From positions 2,961,048 through 3,025,047 of the forward strand of contig SMSO01000031.1 in NCBI GenBank assembly GCA_004764695.1: a stretch of DNA of 64,000 bases, given 5' to 3'. Under the pieces are notes generated by a model that made no database searches, was not told where the DNA came from, and saw only the letters and a program-made list of their open reading frames with translations. This document shows, one piece after another, positions 1 to 13,482 of the stretch (position 1 is the first letter of the stretch; each line of letters opens with the position of its first letter). Made by a program: the position numbers and the translations under genes. This stretch comes from Schizochytrium sp. TIO01 (taxonomy: Eukaryota > Sar > Bigyra > Thraustochytrida > Thraustochytriidae).

Positions 1-265
1 GATTTAGTTGTTTTCTATTTTTTTAAACTTGTTCGTGATCTGTAATTATTATTATAATTTTATGGAGAAAGAATTGGAATTAATGAAAGTATTTCGTTTG
101 TTTTGTGCAAAGTCTACTTTCTTCGCCATCATCTTCTTCTACTGTTACATTGACTTTATTTTATTTTCCTTTTATATGCTGCTTTTTTAAGAAAAGAAAG
201 AAAGAAAGTTTAACAGAAAAAACAGCTGTTGTTTTTATTATTATTGTTATTGTTATTGTTATTCT
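1..265. other. AT-rich non-coding left edge
   Basis: AT-rich sequence leading into a TTATTG-type repeat (about 235-265). The open frames here are artefacts of T-rich composition. No gene is seen. Confidence 0.6.
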
Positions 266-414
266 TGTTGTTTGTTTGTTTGTTTGTTTGTTTGTTTGTT
301 TGTTTGTTTGTTTGTTTGTTTGTTTGTTTGTTTGTTTGTTTGTTTGTTTGTTTGTTTGTTTGTTTGTTTGTTTGTTTGTTTGTTTGTTTGTTTGTTTGTT
401 TGTTTGTTTGTTTG
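266..414. repeat. (TTTG)n microsatellite, about 36 copies
   Basis: An almost perfect run of TTTG extends for about 150 bases. It follows a short TTATTG run and ends at TTTGGTGAA. Its reverse-complement counterpart of nearly equal length lies at 10,556-10,697. Confidence 0.98.
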
Positions 415-2840
415 GTGAATAGCTATAACATGAACCTTCTCAATTATTGACTCACCCGCGGCAGCGCGAAGGAAAATTAAACTAGATCTGGGGTTTTCCT
501 TCTCTTTACTCGTCTTGGGAGATGGCTCACTAGCACGCTCTACTGGTTTTCCTACCGTTGCTCTGCTCGCTCTGCTTCTCTACCTCAAGGAGAAAAAGCA
601 CGTGTTTCTAGTTAGTTGTGAGCACGGAATAGATACCTAGATACCCCAAAACATAGGACTTCATTCTCTCCCTCTCTTTCTCTCTCTCTCTCTCCATGTG
701 CCAGCGCGTATGAAAATGTGCCGCGCGAGCGAGGGACGGAAGTCTTCATATTGCTCTTATATAGTTGTTATGCTTGAATTCTAACTATTTTTTACCCTCA
801 TTTTTCCCCTTTTCCAAAGCATCAAGGGTTCGCCGCGCGTGCGGTGCTGTCCTGTACGCCTCCGCAGATAGAGTCTATGCCGGGCACGCGCAAACTCGAA
901 GGCATCCTCAGCTTTCAGTGCGGAGCAGGCGCTCATTCACTCACTCGGCAAGGGCTGCGCGTTTCAAGAGAGACAGGGCTGCTCTCCGTCGCTTTGGCTG
1001 TGAAGAGTACGAAATTTGCGCAGCTTTGTTCGAAAAGCTAGCAGCTTATGATTTGGTGCACTGTGGGTTCGTGGGGAGGGGTCCGCGCTACTGCTTATTG
1101 CTAGTTAGTTCTGAGGTACTACTAGATGCTCGCATAGATGCGCACTTCCTACGTACTACTCCAATGCGTGAGACAATCAACAAATAGACGGAGTGCTCGA
1201 CCGACCCGCCATGCGATTTTGATTGAGTGACTGGCAGTATTGCTCAGGAGTGGTTGTGCCTGGAAACCAAGGGGCATGCGCTTGCTTTGAATATAATTTA
1301 TAAGCAGCGCGTTCATTCAATTCAAGTAGTGGAAGGAAAAGGCACGAGCATTGGTGGCCCTAGGGTTTGTAAGAAAGATGAAGTTGCGGTTGACTGCTAT
1401 GAGATGTTTCCAAAGCTAGCAGCTTGAAATCAGTGGTCCCTGAGAACCCGGCTTTGCTCTTGCTCGAATTTCGCAAGGACGTGTGTAAGCAGAAGGACGC
1501 AGAGGCTGCTGAGTTTGCAATCAAAGCCGTTGAGGACCACGAAAGAAAAGCTGAACAACTTCAATTGCGCGTGATTTTTATCCCATTTCGATAGCAGACA
1601 TGGGGCCAGCGACCGTATGGTTCTCGCCAGTTTTGCTCCAAAAGCCTTCCAATCACTTCCAGGCTATAGATGCATGCACCTTTAACTATTATGCACCCTT
1701 GGATTTTCCACTTTCAGGATAATGCCTTTCCCTGTTCCCACTTTCACTGCTCCCCGGAGCACTTCAGACTGTTGGAAAATAGTAATAAGTATGCCAATCC
1801 AGGCTAGCCAGGTCTTTTTCGTCCTCAGCTCAAACCTTTGGCATCTTCTCCTTTAACGAGCTAGCCACTGCGAGATGCTGCTTCTTCTGATCTCCCTACA
1901 GATGAGCAATATCGTTTTTTGCAGCTCCGCTATTGTGTTATCTCTTCCTCTTTCCCCTTTTACTGTTAGCACTATCATATTGATTGATGTGTGATACCTT
2001 TTAAAGATTTGATATTGTTTTTCTAATAAAAATATATTTTTTAAAAAAAGAATTAATAAATATATATATCATATATAAAGCACTATTGTTTGTATTTTGT
2101 TTATTTTTCCTCTAGCTAGAGATCAAGCGTATTATTTTCTAATTTTAATCTGAAAATAAACTAAACGTAGAAAATCGACGAATCGTTAGGCGAGAGGGTG
2201 AAAAGCATTTCTCATCTGATATTAGGATTACTACCGTCCATTCAACTTGAGATGGGCTTCTCAACTGCCATTGGTGCTCTCCACTATCGATCGCTTGATT
2301 CTTCAAAATAAGCGGATTCCTGTCAGGCCTCGCGCGTATATAGGACAGCAGGACGCCAAATTCAGTGTCCGCGGAGAGGAGAAGAAGCAACCCTCCGTTG
2401 TTGAGACTCGCGCCACGCACGCCATGTTTCTCTCTCTTGCTGCTGGTTTTCCACAGATCGAGCACCCGAAGATCTTCGCCTCCTTGCTCAGGCAGGGTTT
2501 CGCCGTGGCTCCCTCGAGTTCGGGTCACCAGGGTTCGTTCTCCTTGGATCCATCCTCACCATTGCGCATTTATCTCCGTGAATCTTGGCAGACAGTCAGT
2601 CAATCAGTCATCCAAGTTCAACTTCCCGCCACAACTTCGAGCTACCTCGCCTCTCGCTGATCGTAGCCATTGCCGTCACCGCCGCTGTTGTCGTCGCCAT
2701 CGCCGTCGCCGTCAGTGTCATCGCCATCTTGCAGTATTGCGCCTCCCCGAGCGCACAAGCGTAGTCAGTCCTATATGATACTAGTAGCTAGCTGGCCAAG
2801 GCAAAGGTTCGCTTTTCGTGAAGCTGGGTAGGCATGAGTA

Positions 2841-2899
2841 GTTTGTTTGTTTGTTTGTTTGTTTATTTGTTTATTTGTTTTGTTTTGTTTGTTTGTTTT
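2841..2899. repeat. (TTTG)/(TTTA) microsatellite
   Basis: TTTG units grade into TTTA and TTTTG variants over about 60 bases. This is an imperfect, probably ageing simple repeat. Confidence 0.9.
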
Positions 2900-5767
2900 T
2901 ACATTGAGCGAGTGAGATCGAAATGATTTGGTATCGACCCGCCTGTCTAAGCGCATTTATAATCATAAACCTGAGGAGATCTTCAAGAGTGCATGATGAC
3001 GCCACACTCGAGAGAGCAGGAGCGGCAGAGATCATGAATGACGCAGGATGAAATGGAGGCCGCCTTTGGTTCGCGGGAACATAGCGTGATAAGCAGCAAT
3101 AAAATGCCACTTTGTTTGTTTGTCTTGAACCCAGTGGTTTACCAACCTATGAAAGTACAGACAGAATTACATGACGCTGCGGAGGACCAATTTGATTACA
3201 AGTCTTTTTCATCTTCTTCGCTTTGATTTAGAAGAAGAACAAACCAAAACCTCTTGGAAACGCGCTGCGTCGGGAGGTTCCTATTTTTTAGGTTTAAAGA
3301 ATTGTTTTTAGAAATTAAAATTTAAAATGAAAAAATATGAGGAGAAGAGTGCGAAGCTGAATAGAGAGAACAGCCAAGCAACGAAAGCAGGTGAGATATG
3401 TGCATGATGGAGCCAAATAGACAGGCGCCGTCGCGAAAGAGACGCTCTCAGGGAGGTGGATCTCTGGGAGGTGGATCTCTGCCCCGACTCCATAGGCGGT
3501 CTCAATGCAGCCAGTAAATATACTTTATAGCGCCGCAGAGACTCGTATCTGCACCCATCAAAGCGCTGTGAGCCTCGGCCATCATGGGTTTCTTTCTTCT
3601 CTCACCCTCTTAGAAATACTACGTAGGTACTATTATTTAAAATTTAAAAAAAAAAACTTATATAGTAAAAGTAAAAATCGTTTTAATAATTAGAGTAGGA
3701 TTGAAATGGTAAGACTTAGATGAACGTTGTGTATTTTTTAAAAATAGTAAGATATATTATTGATGAAAGGTAGGGTTCATAATAGGGTTGGAATAAGGAG
3801 AAGCTTTTCAACTGTCTTGAAACTCAAAGGCCGTCTCCCAGTCTGTATCTAAAATATTGAGGATCAACGTACAGGACTTGGGCGCATTATACTCGTTGAT
3901 CACATCAAAGTTACGGCTTTCGAAACCATCTGTTAAACACAGAACCATCTCACTGGCCAGAGGGAAGTTGCTCCTGTGAATTCTTTTGCTCAGGTTAGCC
4001 AAAACTCTGTAGCAATATATATAATTATGATTGTTGATTCTACCTGTAGAGGTACTGAGGTTGGCGAAAAGGATAAATGAGAAAGTCTCGAGGACCATGA
4101 TGTTAAAAAAACAACAAGCCTCTAGAGAAAGAATCGAACTTTATTTATCGTGTACATTCAATTACTTCTCTCGTCTTCTGGTATGTCCTAAAATTCTGTT
4201 AAATTTCACGTGCAAATGCAACAAGGAAACAATCATTTCAAGTATGACAAGGGGCACAACCTCCTCGTAAAGTAGTTTAGAACAAGCTGCAAAGTCTTGA
4301 ATAGACGTCATCAATACCGGCAAATGAACCAGCAACACCAGCATTCACTGCTGCTTTGATTGATTTGGTTCTTTGCTAATTTCTTCTCCTACTGCTGCTA
4401 CAAATCTGCACTACAAAGAAACACAGTACCTATTCACTAGCTTAGCTAGCTAGCCACGCAGTACCTCGTTTCGGCCGGACACAACGGTGCCTGGCCTCAA
4501 AAGCTTCTATGATTTATTCATGATAATCGATCTGCAAAGGGCGTCTTCGTCGGCCTTGAAGTAAAATGAATCGAATGGATCGGTACCTAATCTGTGTCCA
4601 GTCCACGCGTAGTGGTCAATCAATCTTCACGGCGGGACCTGTGTACCCTTGAGCCAAAATTGCAATTGCGATACCATTTCCTTCTAGGAGGTAGCTAGGT
4701 ACCACCTAGTATCTTTAAAAGAATGAAAAAAAAAAGGGATGGAAAATCTTCACCAGGGTACCCAGAGTTTGGAGAACCACTAAAGCAGAAGCAGGAGGAA
4801 CGAAGTAGTCCTGAAATGAGCTTATGCGCAATTGTCTACGGGCCTGGAGACCCAGTGGGCCTGGGCTTATTTCTCCGAACGAAGAAGGCTCGATGCCAGT
4901 GTTGTGCAGTCTTCTTTTTAAATTTTTGTAAAAAAAAAAACGTGCCTGTGTGCTAATGATGTCACAGGGTTATGGCCGCAACGCATTTTCGACGAAGAGT
5001 AGTTGTTCAACAATCCCTCAGGTAGGTCGGTACGCATGTACATAGTACCTCTAGAGCTAGCTAATCAGAATCAGCTAGCTAGCTGACTAGACTAAGCACA
5101 GTAAAAACTCAAGGCAGTCAGTCAACAAAGAGTAGATTTCATAGGGCGGTCGGGTTATTATGAAACAACGTGGTTCCGAGTTTCAAGTTTCAAGTTTCAT
5201 GATGGTTCATTTGTTGACAGCAGCCAGTAGCTTTATAAAAATTAAATCTTTTCCTATGATCCTTATCAAGAAAGAAATGAATGCATGCATGGAATAATAA
5301 TTAATTCATCAATCAATCAATCAATCAATGAATGGGTCGATGAGTGAGCTGATCTAATCTGTGGTATTCCGCTCATAGTACAGAGTGGGAGACGATGGAT
5401 GCTGCAACGAAGTAGCGAAAGAGCGAACTTGAAGTGGATGTAGTAGTACAAGATAAATACATACAAGCCGAGTGGCGCTGGAAATCGCCGAGCAAGCAGC
5501 CTGCTGCGTTGAGGAGCACGTGAGTAACGAAAATACCTGAGTAGGGAGCTATCGAGCCATCAAGTGATCGAGCGAGTGAATGATCGAGTGAGTGAGCGAG
5601 TGAGTGAGTATCGGGCTGCCAGATTCACGGTGGCTCAACGACCCCAATTCGAGCGAGCCAATCGCTCGTGGAAAAGGTAGTTCGCAGGCACTAGGGTAAA
5701 AGGTAGGTGGGCATACACTAGCTAGTTGCATGGGAACTGTTCCAATAATAGCGAGAAGACTCTTCGC

Positions 5768-5770
<3 letters not shown>

Positions 5771-5798
<28 letters not shown>
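5771..5798. repeat. (ATAG)7 microsatellite
   Basis: A perfect run of ATAG units lies in non-coding DNA. Confidence 0.95.
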
Positions 5799-5799
<1 letters not shown>

Positions 5800-7969
5800 A
5801 TGAATTCGTGAAAATAAATGGCATGCGTCGCCGAGATTATGAACCAAAGCACAGCAGCAGACATGTGCTGGAGGAGGCAGATTTTCCAGCCTACCAATTG
5901 TTGCGAGAACCATCGAATGAATGTTTGTTTGCAATCCTGCAGAGAGGGATAAATAAATAAAGAGCGAGGAGGCTGACGGCTCTCCATTCATTCAGCTCCG
6001 TGCTCTAGCTCGTGAAAAGCGAAGGGGCTTGTGCGTTTCCTCTCCGTGAGCTCGAGGAGCAGTGCGCTGTGGCGGACCAGAGACCTGGTGGTCTCTCCTC
6101 GCGGCCAAGTTGTGAGGTGGAAAGGACGCGCAACGCAAGCAGGCGCTGGACTGGAATACATACGCATGCCATTAATTAATTACCCATTCGTTTCGAGCGG
6201 AGGAGGTTCAACAACGGCGAGGGCTCAAGTTCTCAACTGTACTTTACGACGGCCAGGGAGCGGGGCTAGATAGTCCTTCTGTAAGCCATCCTTCCACACA
6301 GTCGGATAGATAGTCCTGGCGGAGCAGCTGGCTCGCCGCGGTGCGATGAAACGAAGAGAGGGCGCTAAGCCAGGCTGTGGCCGACACAAACTGAGTGAGT
6401 GACCGCGGTTGCGCATTCGCAGGCTCAAGATCAGCTGTCTGCTGCACATGGAGTTCGCTCTTCGGATGGCTCACGAACTTGAGAACGGATGTGAGCCATA
6501 GATCTGTGAGAGTGTGTGTACGTACGTGTGACTTTCACACAGAAGCGCTGGCAAGAAGGCCTCGGGTTTAGTTGTTGGTTTCGAGATCTTCATGGGTTAA
6601 CGGATTGTGCTACTGGGGATGGAGCTATAGCTGGCCTGTTGAGAGGTGGTTGGTTAAAACTTGTCGTCTTGAGATTTTGATTTGACTTCATTGTTTTCGC
6701 AAACAAAAAACTAGAAAGAAGAAGAAGAATAAATAAACAAATAAATAAATAATATGATGGTATTTATAAAGTCAAGCGCTACGAAGGACGAGGCGGTAAT
6801 GTGCGAGGGACAAGGTTCATGGCCCTTGGGCTGCGAGAAACCTAAGAAAGACGAGCCTCGAGACTGTAGTGTAGCACGACCCCGAGGTGGGGCGGCGAAT
6901 GCCTCGCTGTCCAAGAATTGTGGACTCACCCCCACTCGACTGCACTCCACTCAACTCCACCTGACTCCACGCGAGTGCTGTTCGTTCAGGTCGGCCGACG
7001 AATCATCAGCGCCACGAGGCCATCCATTCGCACTTTATCGCCCTATTCACCCTGCCTCCTCCGGGTAGCGACGTTCCTGCTTCGCAGTCTACGGTTTCGA
7101 GTAGGAGGTCCTAAGAACTTGAGTCCTGCGGTCCCTTAAAGACTGAGGCTCGAAAAGGCCGAGCCAAGGCACGAGATGAGGAAGGTCCCGTAAGATCGCT
7201 TACTCGTTATGCAGGCTCTCTTTAGTGTTTGCTTGTCGTGTGTTTGCTTATTTGCTTATTCGATTATTTGTTTGTTCATGCGCTGCGTCGGAGGGGCGCT
7301 TGGAATGGGCATCGCTCGATGCTGGAGCTGAGGAGAAGCCGCAAACTGGGAGACAGCCGCGACGATTTGGGCCAACACAGACGACATACATACATACATA
7401 CATCATACATACATGCATACCATATAGACAGACAGACAAAGTCCACGAAACGAAGTCTTTCCCTTCATTCATGCCATGCTCGCTCTTTTCCTTCGCTCAA
7501 TGTTCCAATGGATTTGTTGTGATTTCCAAAATGAAAACAGAAGAAGCGGAAAAGAAAAGTGTTTATTAGGCAAAGAACAGAAAGAAAGATCAAAAGAAAG
7601 AAAGGAAGAAAGAAGAAGGAAGTCTAATCTACTATGCGAGGAATTGTGCGGTCTGATTGAGCGCCTGGGAGACGACATTGAGGCTTCGCACTAAACAGAC
7701 AGCGGTAGCACATGGGAGGGTTGGTCTTGGAAAGAGTTGGGTAATGGATGATCAGTGCGCCGCGCCACACATCCGTCAATCTATCCATCTGGTGAGGTTC
7801 TTCTGTTAGAAACTCGAAGGTTGGCTGCTGAGCGTTTGGTCGAACGGGGCTCCGTGGAGAGGAGTTCCGATGAATGAACTGCCGCTGCTGCAGCCTTCTT
7901 CGCTGTTACCGCTGCGTCCAAGGAAGATTGGTGTGGGAAGGCATTCCAGAATGACAGAAATGAATGCGA

Positions 7970-8005
7970 TTTGTTTGTTTGTTTGTTTGTTTGTTTGTTT
8001 GTTTA
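7970..8005. repeat. (TTTG)n microsatellite
   Basis: Short run of about eight to nine TTTG units with the same motif and orientation as the array at 266-414. Confidence 0.95.
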
Positions 8006-9700
8006 AATGTAAACTCGTGGGGAATGAGCGAGCGAGAGAGCACGCCCGTGAATGATCTGCTGACCTTCATGAGCATCACTCGGATAACTTGGACTTTTGT
8101 TGTACGGCTGAAGTATGTGGCTGGTCGTTCGGAGACTCGGGTTTGATAAGCTAGACTTGAAGGGGCGACGTCAAAGGACCTTGAAAGGATTCCACATCAT
8201 GGAAATGAGCCCCTGTTGACATTTCAATGCTCTTTTGGGGCATGTCACATGCTTCGGGACAGAAATCGTAATGTTTAATTTACGTGAAGGATGCAAAAGA
8301 GCAAATGCGACTGGACTCGCGACGCGGAGTCTTGTGAGATATAATCACCGACTGCCTTTCTGATTTTATGTTGCCGTTCGCTTTCGATCTACATTTCATG
8401 ATGTCATTCGCTTTAATCACATTATTCTGCATTTTCATTTGATGTAACACTCACCTTCGTATCTCCAGGTTAGTTAGTATGGCGGTCCTTCCAATCGCTA
8501 TTTTGCCTTTCTTTCGATTTTTTTCTTTCGTACTAAACAATTTAATATTGTTTTAAAAGATAAATCAACACTCAAGAGGGAGGGCAGAACTTGCGCGTTT
8601 CGACTAGGCCTATGTGCCGGCAAAGACAAAAGCATAAAGCGTTCTTTTCGCAAAATTCCTACATTGTCGTGGAATCCTTTCAAAGTCTTACCACGAAATT
8701 TTCCTATCATGGGGTCGTAAGTTTTGGATTGTAATTCTTTCTTGTAACTTTATTTATTATTATTTAACTTTTGATTTATTTTTTAATATGATTATTATAA
8801 TTATAAGTAAACATCTCTTCCCATCATGTTCTTCATGCTATCCAAAAGCACTTGACGCATGTGAAGCTCGGGAATCAGGACAGACACAGCATTGAACGGA
8901 AAGCCTGCTGCTTGATGGCCCTTTGCTCGCTTCCGCCAGACAAAGTCAGGGAGCTGCCTCTCACTGAACGGGCGCTGTCCATTATCCCGAGACGGTGCCG
9001 GCGAGCCTGCTGGCTGGCCAAGGAAGGGAATAAATAGGCTTCTTCTTCGCCAGCAAACAAGATCTGCGACAAGTTCTGGGACCGTTGTGGCACTCGCGAA
9101 AGAACTAACCAAAGAAGACAGACCGCCCAGCTCGTGTCTATTTGTGTGTGTGACGCAGAAAGCAACGCACACACTCTCTGGGTCTGAACCCGACGAAACT
9201 CAATAACGAGAAGTTTTCGAAAACCCGTGACCACGTACAATTATTAGTTCTGCTGCTACTTCAGGCGTGCAACGAGCAAGAATCTTTGATTGACATCGTG
9301 GGTTTACTTGGATTTATAGTTTGTTCACGTTTCTGTTTGAATGGTATTTTAGTATTTTAAACATCAGGAAGTGGGATTGCTATGAGTAGGCAAATCCCAC
9401 GGCCCTGAAGCAACTCGCACATGCATTGCGTGCTGACGCAATAAACACATGAATGGATAACGAAGTCTACAATTATGCAACCGCAGGGATCGCACTTTAT
9501 TCAAGTTAGGTCCGGCGAATTCGATCAAGTGGTTGGCTCGAAGCACCATCCTCAACCCGAGTGAAGCTTTCTTGAGCTCCATGACGAGTAAGCAGCCGAA
9601 TCCCAGCAAGATGCCAGCCATCTCTTGGAAACCACTCCTCAAGAAAGATATTTCTGTGCCTCACATGCAAGTGAATCAATCAAACAATCCATAAATGCAT

Positions 9701-9768
9701 AAATAAATGAATGAATGAATGAACGAATGAATGAATGAATGAATGAATAAAGAAATAAAGAAATAAAC
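9701..9768. repeat. (AATG)/(AAAT) microsatellite
   Basis: AATGAATG-type repeat with AAAT and GAAAT variants on both flanks. The boundaries grade gradually into AT-rich DNA. Confidence 0.9.
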
Positions 9769-10555
9769 CAATCAATCAACCAATCAAGCCCGTGCAGACT
9801 AGGCTTTCCATTGAAGCCACGTGCTCCATACTGTCTGCGAGCAGGACACTTCGTTCCCTTGACGACGGTTTTCCGGGCGCTGCGGAAGAGTCTGATTCTC
9901 CTTCAATCCTTAGCCCTCAGTAGTTCCAAAGGTGCGCTTTCTCGTCACGCCGCCGCGGCCTGCCTTAGATAGAAAGGGCTCGAGCGAGCGAAATACGAAC
10001 CCAACGAACGAAATGAATATGAACGAACTGCGCGAGTTATCGCCGGACCAAATGTGTGTGACCCAGAGGGTCTGTGCTCTTTTGGTTTGATTTTTACAGT
10101 TTGAACTTCGGCAGTGTGAGATAGATGGTCGCGTGGCGGATGCCGACAAAGAAAGCGCGACGACGGGCGGATCCAACCGACCTTGAACTCCCATTCCACT
10201 CACTCACTCAACAAGTGGAGCAGGATGAGGAAAAAATCAATCCGCTGCGATCTCTTGCTGGAGCAAGAAAGGACCGCCATCTTGCGACAAAGATGGAGCG
10301 CTGGTTTCTTGCTCACTTTGGCCAAGGTTTCTCAAACTTGAATGAAAAGGAGAACGAATGAGTGCTTCGCTTTCTTCCCGCGTGTCGCTGCGCGGAACGA
10401 GTGAGGAGTTTTCCTCAGCTACGCATTATAGCGCCAGATGGGCAAATCTCATAGGCCCCTTAGACTCGACTCGACTCGACTCGATTCGATTCAATCACGC
10501 CGAGGCGCTTGATGAAAGACGCGCTTGCGATTATCATCTCAGCAATCAATAAAGA

Positions 10556-10697
10556 ACAAACAAACAAACAAACAAACAAACAAACAAACAAACAAACAAA
10601 CAAACAAACAAACAAACAAACAAACAAACAAACAAACAAACAAACAAACAAACAAACAAACAAACAAACAAACAAACAAACAAACAAACAAACAAAC
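10556..10697. repeat. (CAAA)n microsatellite, about 35 copies
   Basis: Nearly perfect CAAA run of about 140 bases. It is the reverse complement of the TTTG array at 266-414 and almost the same length. Confidence 0.98.
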
Positions 10698-11313
10698 GAA
10701 ACCAAAAGATGAACAATAGCCTATTTTAGATAGAACAGAGCGAGAAACAGACTGACTCGAAGGGACCCTCAGACCGTCTCATGTCATGACGCCTATTACG
10801 TCTCTAGCTAGTACGCACGTACGGGGATTCTGCGTAGCTTAGGAAATGTATTTCGGCCGGTTTTAAATAACAAAGCCAAGAAGACCCAAGAGAAGGAAAA
10901 CCCGGAGATGGAGACGCTTTCGAGTGCTTTCTGCCTTTGAGCGATACTATCTATCTATACCTAGATAGGCACTTTTACTTCCTAATATCTTTTTTTCTCT
11001 CTGGCCGAACAAAAAAGTTCTCTCGTTTCGCATCCGTTTCGTTCATTCATTCATTCATGAGACGGATGGAAAGAAAAAGAGCGAAGAAATTTTGCCTCAA
11101 AACCACTCTGAGGTCGATGGACCTCTCTGTCAGTCTGTCAGTCTGTCAGTCTGTCTGTCCCAGGCCACGTCAGGATGAAACAAAGGAATTGCAGAATATG
11201 AGGGTGCGAACTAACTCGAGAGCATCTCGGGACTGAAACCTTGCGAATCGGTCGCGCACTGTCACCGGACATGGTTTGGGCATCCCTCCGTTAGAGCACC
11301 TTCGAGTTGGCTC

Positions 11314-11377
11314 ATCGATCACCTGAAGAAAACCATTTTAGGCACCTGGTCTTGTTTTTCTTTCTCAGGTGATCGAT
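11314..11377. repeat. Spaced inverted repeat (13-base arms)
   Basis: ATCGATCACCTGA at 11,314-11,326 is matched by its exact reverse complement at 11,365-11,377, leaving a 38-base loop. The A-rich and T-rich sequences just inside the arms extend the pairing imperfectly. The repeat could form a stem in DNA or RNA. Its function is unknown and it lies in non-coding DNA. Confidence 0.85.
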
Positions 11378-11685
11378 TTAGGTATTTCCAAATTGATAAA
11401 TAAGAAGTAATGTAGCTTTCTTCTCTTTTAACCTCACCTACCTTTCTAAGCCCGATATGCTTGGCACCCGAAACGAAACATAGCGCCTAATTTATGCTAT
11501 TTCTTTGAAAAGGAAAACACTTATTTATTTTTATATCAAAGCCATCCATGCTTTTCATTTTTAAAGTGAACTTAAATTTCATTTTGCAGTGCATTTTAAA
11601 AATAAACTCTAAAACTATAATAAAGTAGAATTTTCTTTTCAGGCAAAATAAAAAATAAATAATTAATAATTAATTAAATTAAATG

Positions 11686-11703
11686 TTTTTTTTTTTTTTT
11701 TTT
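11686..11703. repeat. Poly(T) tract of about 18
   Basis: Homopolymer T run inside a strongly AT-rich stretch (about 11,500-11,770). It may be the reverse strand of a retroposon poly(A) tail. Confidence 0.85.
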
Positions 11704-12407
11704 AAGAATAAAAGTCTATATATAATTTTAGAAGTAAGAAAATAAAGTTTTAAAAGTTTTTTCAAAGTCTTTTTCGTAGATGTGTAGTAAGTAGTATCAG
11801 GTGACAAAGAAGTTCACTCTTAGAACGATAAATGGAAAGAAAACCAAGGGCCCCTACAGTCAAACAGGCTGTGGGCTCGTTCCTGTATTTTCGGCCCGCC
11901 TCCCTCCTGTGTCCGTTATGCCACACGCCCCTTAACGATCACGAGGAATGTATAGGGACCTTGGTACTCTGTCCCTTGCCCCCGTACCTACCCGTACATG
12001 ACCGGTTCAGCTGCGCGCGAATCGCGGGGCCCCGCAGGCGGCGTAACGGCCCCAGCGGCGGCAATCCGCAGAGCTTGTGTTAAGCAGGGCCTTCGGTCCT
12101 CCTGTCCAGCCTCCGTGTTTCTGCCCTTGTTCCTGCTCGCCTTTGCGACGCCACCGCTGTCGGAGATGCGCACACAAGTTGGCCATAAGTGACCGCAGGG
12201 CCCCACAGCTCCTAAGAACTACCGGGGGTAGTGAGCGATAGCTACCTACTAGACTTGAGATGGAATGAGCTGCAGCGAGATAGTTAAGACATGGATGTGA
12301 GGGAGTAGGGCATGATAGGAAGGCCGTAGGGTCTTGCCTGGCCCTCCGTGCGCTGGCTAGCTCGCCGCCGGGAGGCTCGGAAAGTGTCTCCACAGACGGC
12401 CTGTGAT

Positions 12408-12460
12408 TGAGTGAGTGAGTGAGTGAGTGAGTGAGTGAGTGAGTGAGTGAGTGAGTGAGA
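12408..12460. repeat. (GAGT)n microsatellite
   Basis: About 13 units of GAGT, perfect in the centre. Confidence 0.95.
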
Positions 12461-13450
12461 GGGTGAGGGGGAAGCGAACTTGAGTGCGCGTGAAGGGAGA
12501 GAGGCACACCACAGCTCCCGCAGCTTCAAAGGCGAGATCGCCAACAGCCTCGAATTTCATGATTGGAGGATAAAGCGCTCGAGAAAGATGCCTTGGCTGA
12601 ATCTGGATTCACTCGTTCCGAAAAATGCGCCTCTGACTTTGCACATGTCACGTGTTTGAGGCGTCGTCGAGCTTTGCGGTGTTACGGCATAGCAAATGTA
12701 CGACCAGACTGCTTTCTTTTGAAATTGCAGTTGCGGCGTGTGTTTGTGAATTGGCTAAATTTCTATGCATTTAGACTAAATGATTGATTGACTTACACTT
12801 CATCACCTGGCTGTAAGCTGCAGACGCCCGGGCGTTTTGCAGATCATAACAGAGGTCTTGAAAGCATCACATTGTTGGTGTGCGTGCACGCCGCAATAAT
12901 CGAGGGGTGGAATGCTCCAGTTTGGACGCCAGTCTGGCGAGTCTTGAGCTTTTCAATCAAACAAATACGATGCTTCGCGCAGCTGACATTATGTGCTCAA
13001 TTTAAAACAAAAATAAAACAAATAGTTGAAGTTATCACAAACTGTTAGGTTGGACGATTGATTGCAAACAAATGCCTCTTTCATGACCGCAAAAGATGAT
13101 TCCAAGACCTACACAGAAGAGCTCGGAAACTCGCCTCCTCTTCGCTCTCTGTCCTCTCTCAGTCAGGCGGAAACGCGGGAGCACTCCCCAGGGCTTTCAG
13201 GTGTTCCTGGCGGTGCTCTTGCGCCTCTGCCCTCCGCTCAACAGTCGCGTTGTCTCCGCCAGGGAATGCAAAGCGGCCGCTCTGCTCGTCTCCTCAAAAC
13301 GCGCTGCGCTGTCCAATTGTTAAGTAGTAGGTAGTAGACACTACTTTCTTATCAATCAATCCATCCATCAACGAATTCGCAAATTAGTAAAAGTAATTCA
13401 TTCATTCAGAGAAAATAAAAAGTAAAAAGCCCCCTCTCTGCGTGTGTGCC

Positions 13451-13482
<32 letters not shown>
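13451..13482. repeat. (GA)n microsatellite
   Basis: Dinucleotide GA run of about 30 bases with one interruption at its left edge. Confidence 0.95.

Larger units (their letters stand above)
415..9700. other. Gene-free repeat-rich tract
   Basis: No open frame longer than about 140 codons shows protein-like composition, and none resembles a known family. The tract contains short microsatellites: TTTG/TTTA near 2841-2899, ATAG 5771-5798, ACAT near 7384-7410 and TTTG 7970-8005. It also has a direct duplication of a 15-17 base unit near 3450-3480, AT-rich tails such as 6727-6755, and clusters of GGTACC/GCTAGC-type palindromic words near 4441-4466, 4684-4712 and 5019-5094. I see no tRNA or rRNA gene. 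Confidence 0.6.

Noticed and set aside
105-450. Frames rich in repeated Phe-Val-Cys-Leu
   Set aside because: They are translations of the TTTG microsatellite and have no real protein composition.
10460-10719. Frames rich in Lys-Gln-Thr-Asn repeats on both strands
   Set aside because: Translations of the CAAA microsatellite.
12007-12544. Overlapping minus-strand frames of up to 166 codons
   Set aside because: They run through the GAGT repeat (THSL-type runs) and show no domain. All frames are open because of composition.
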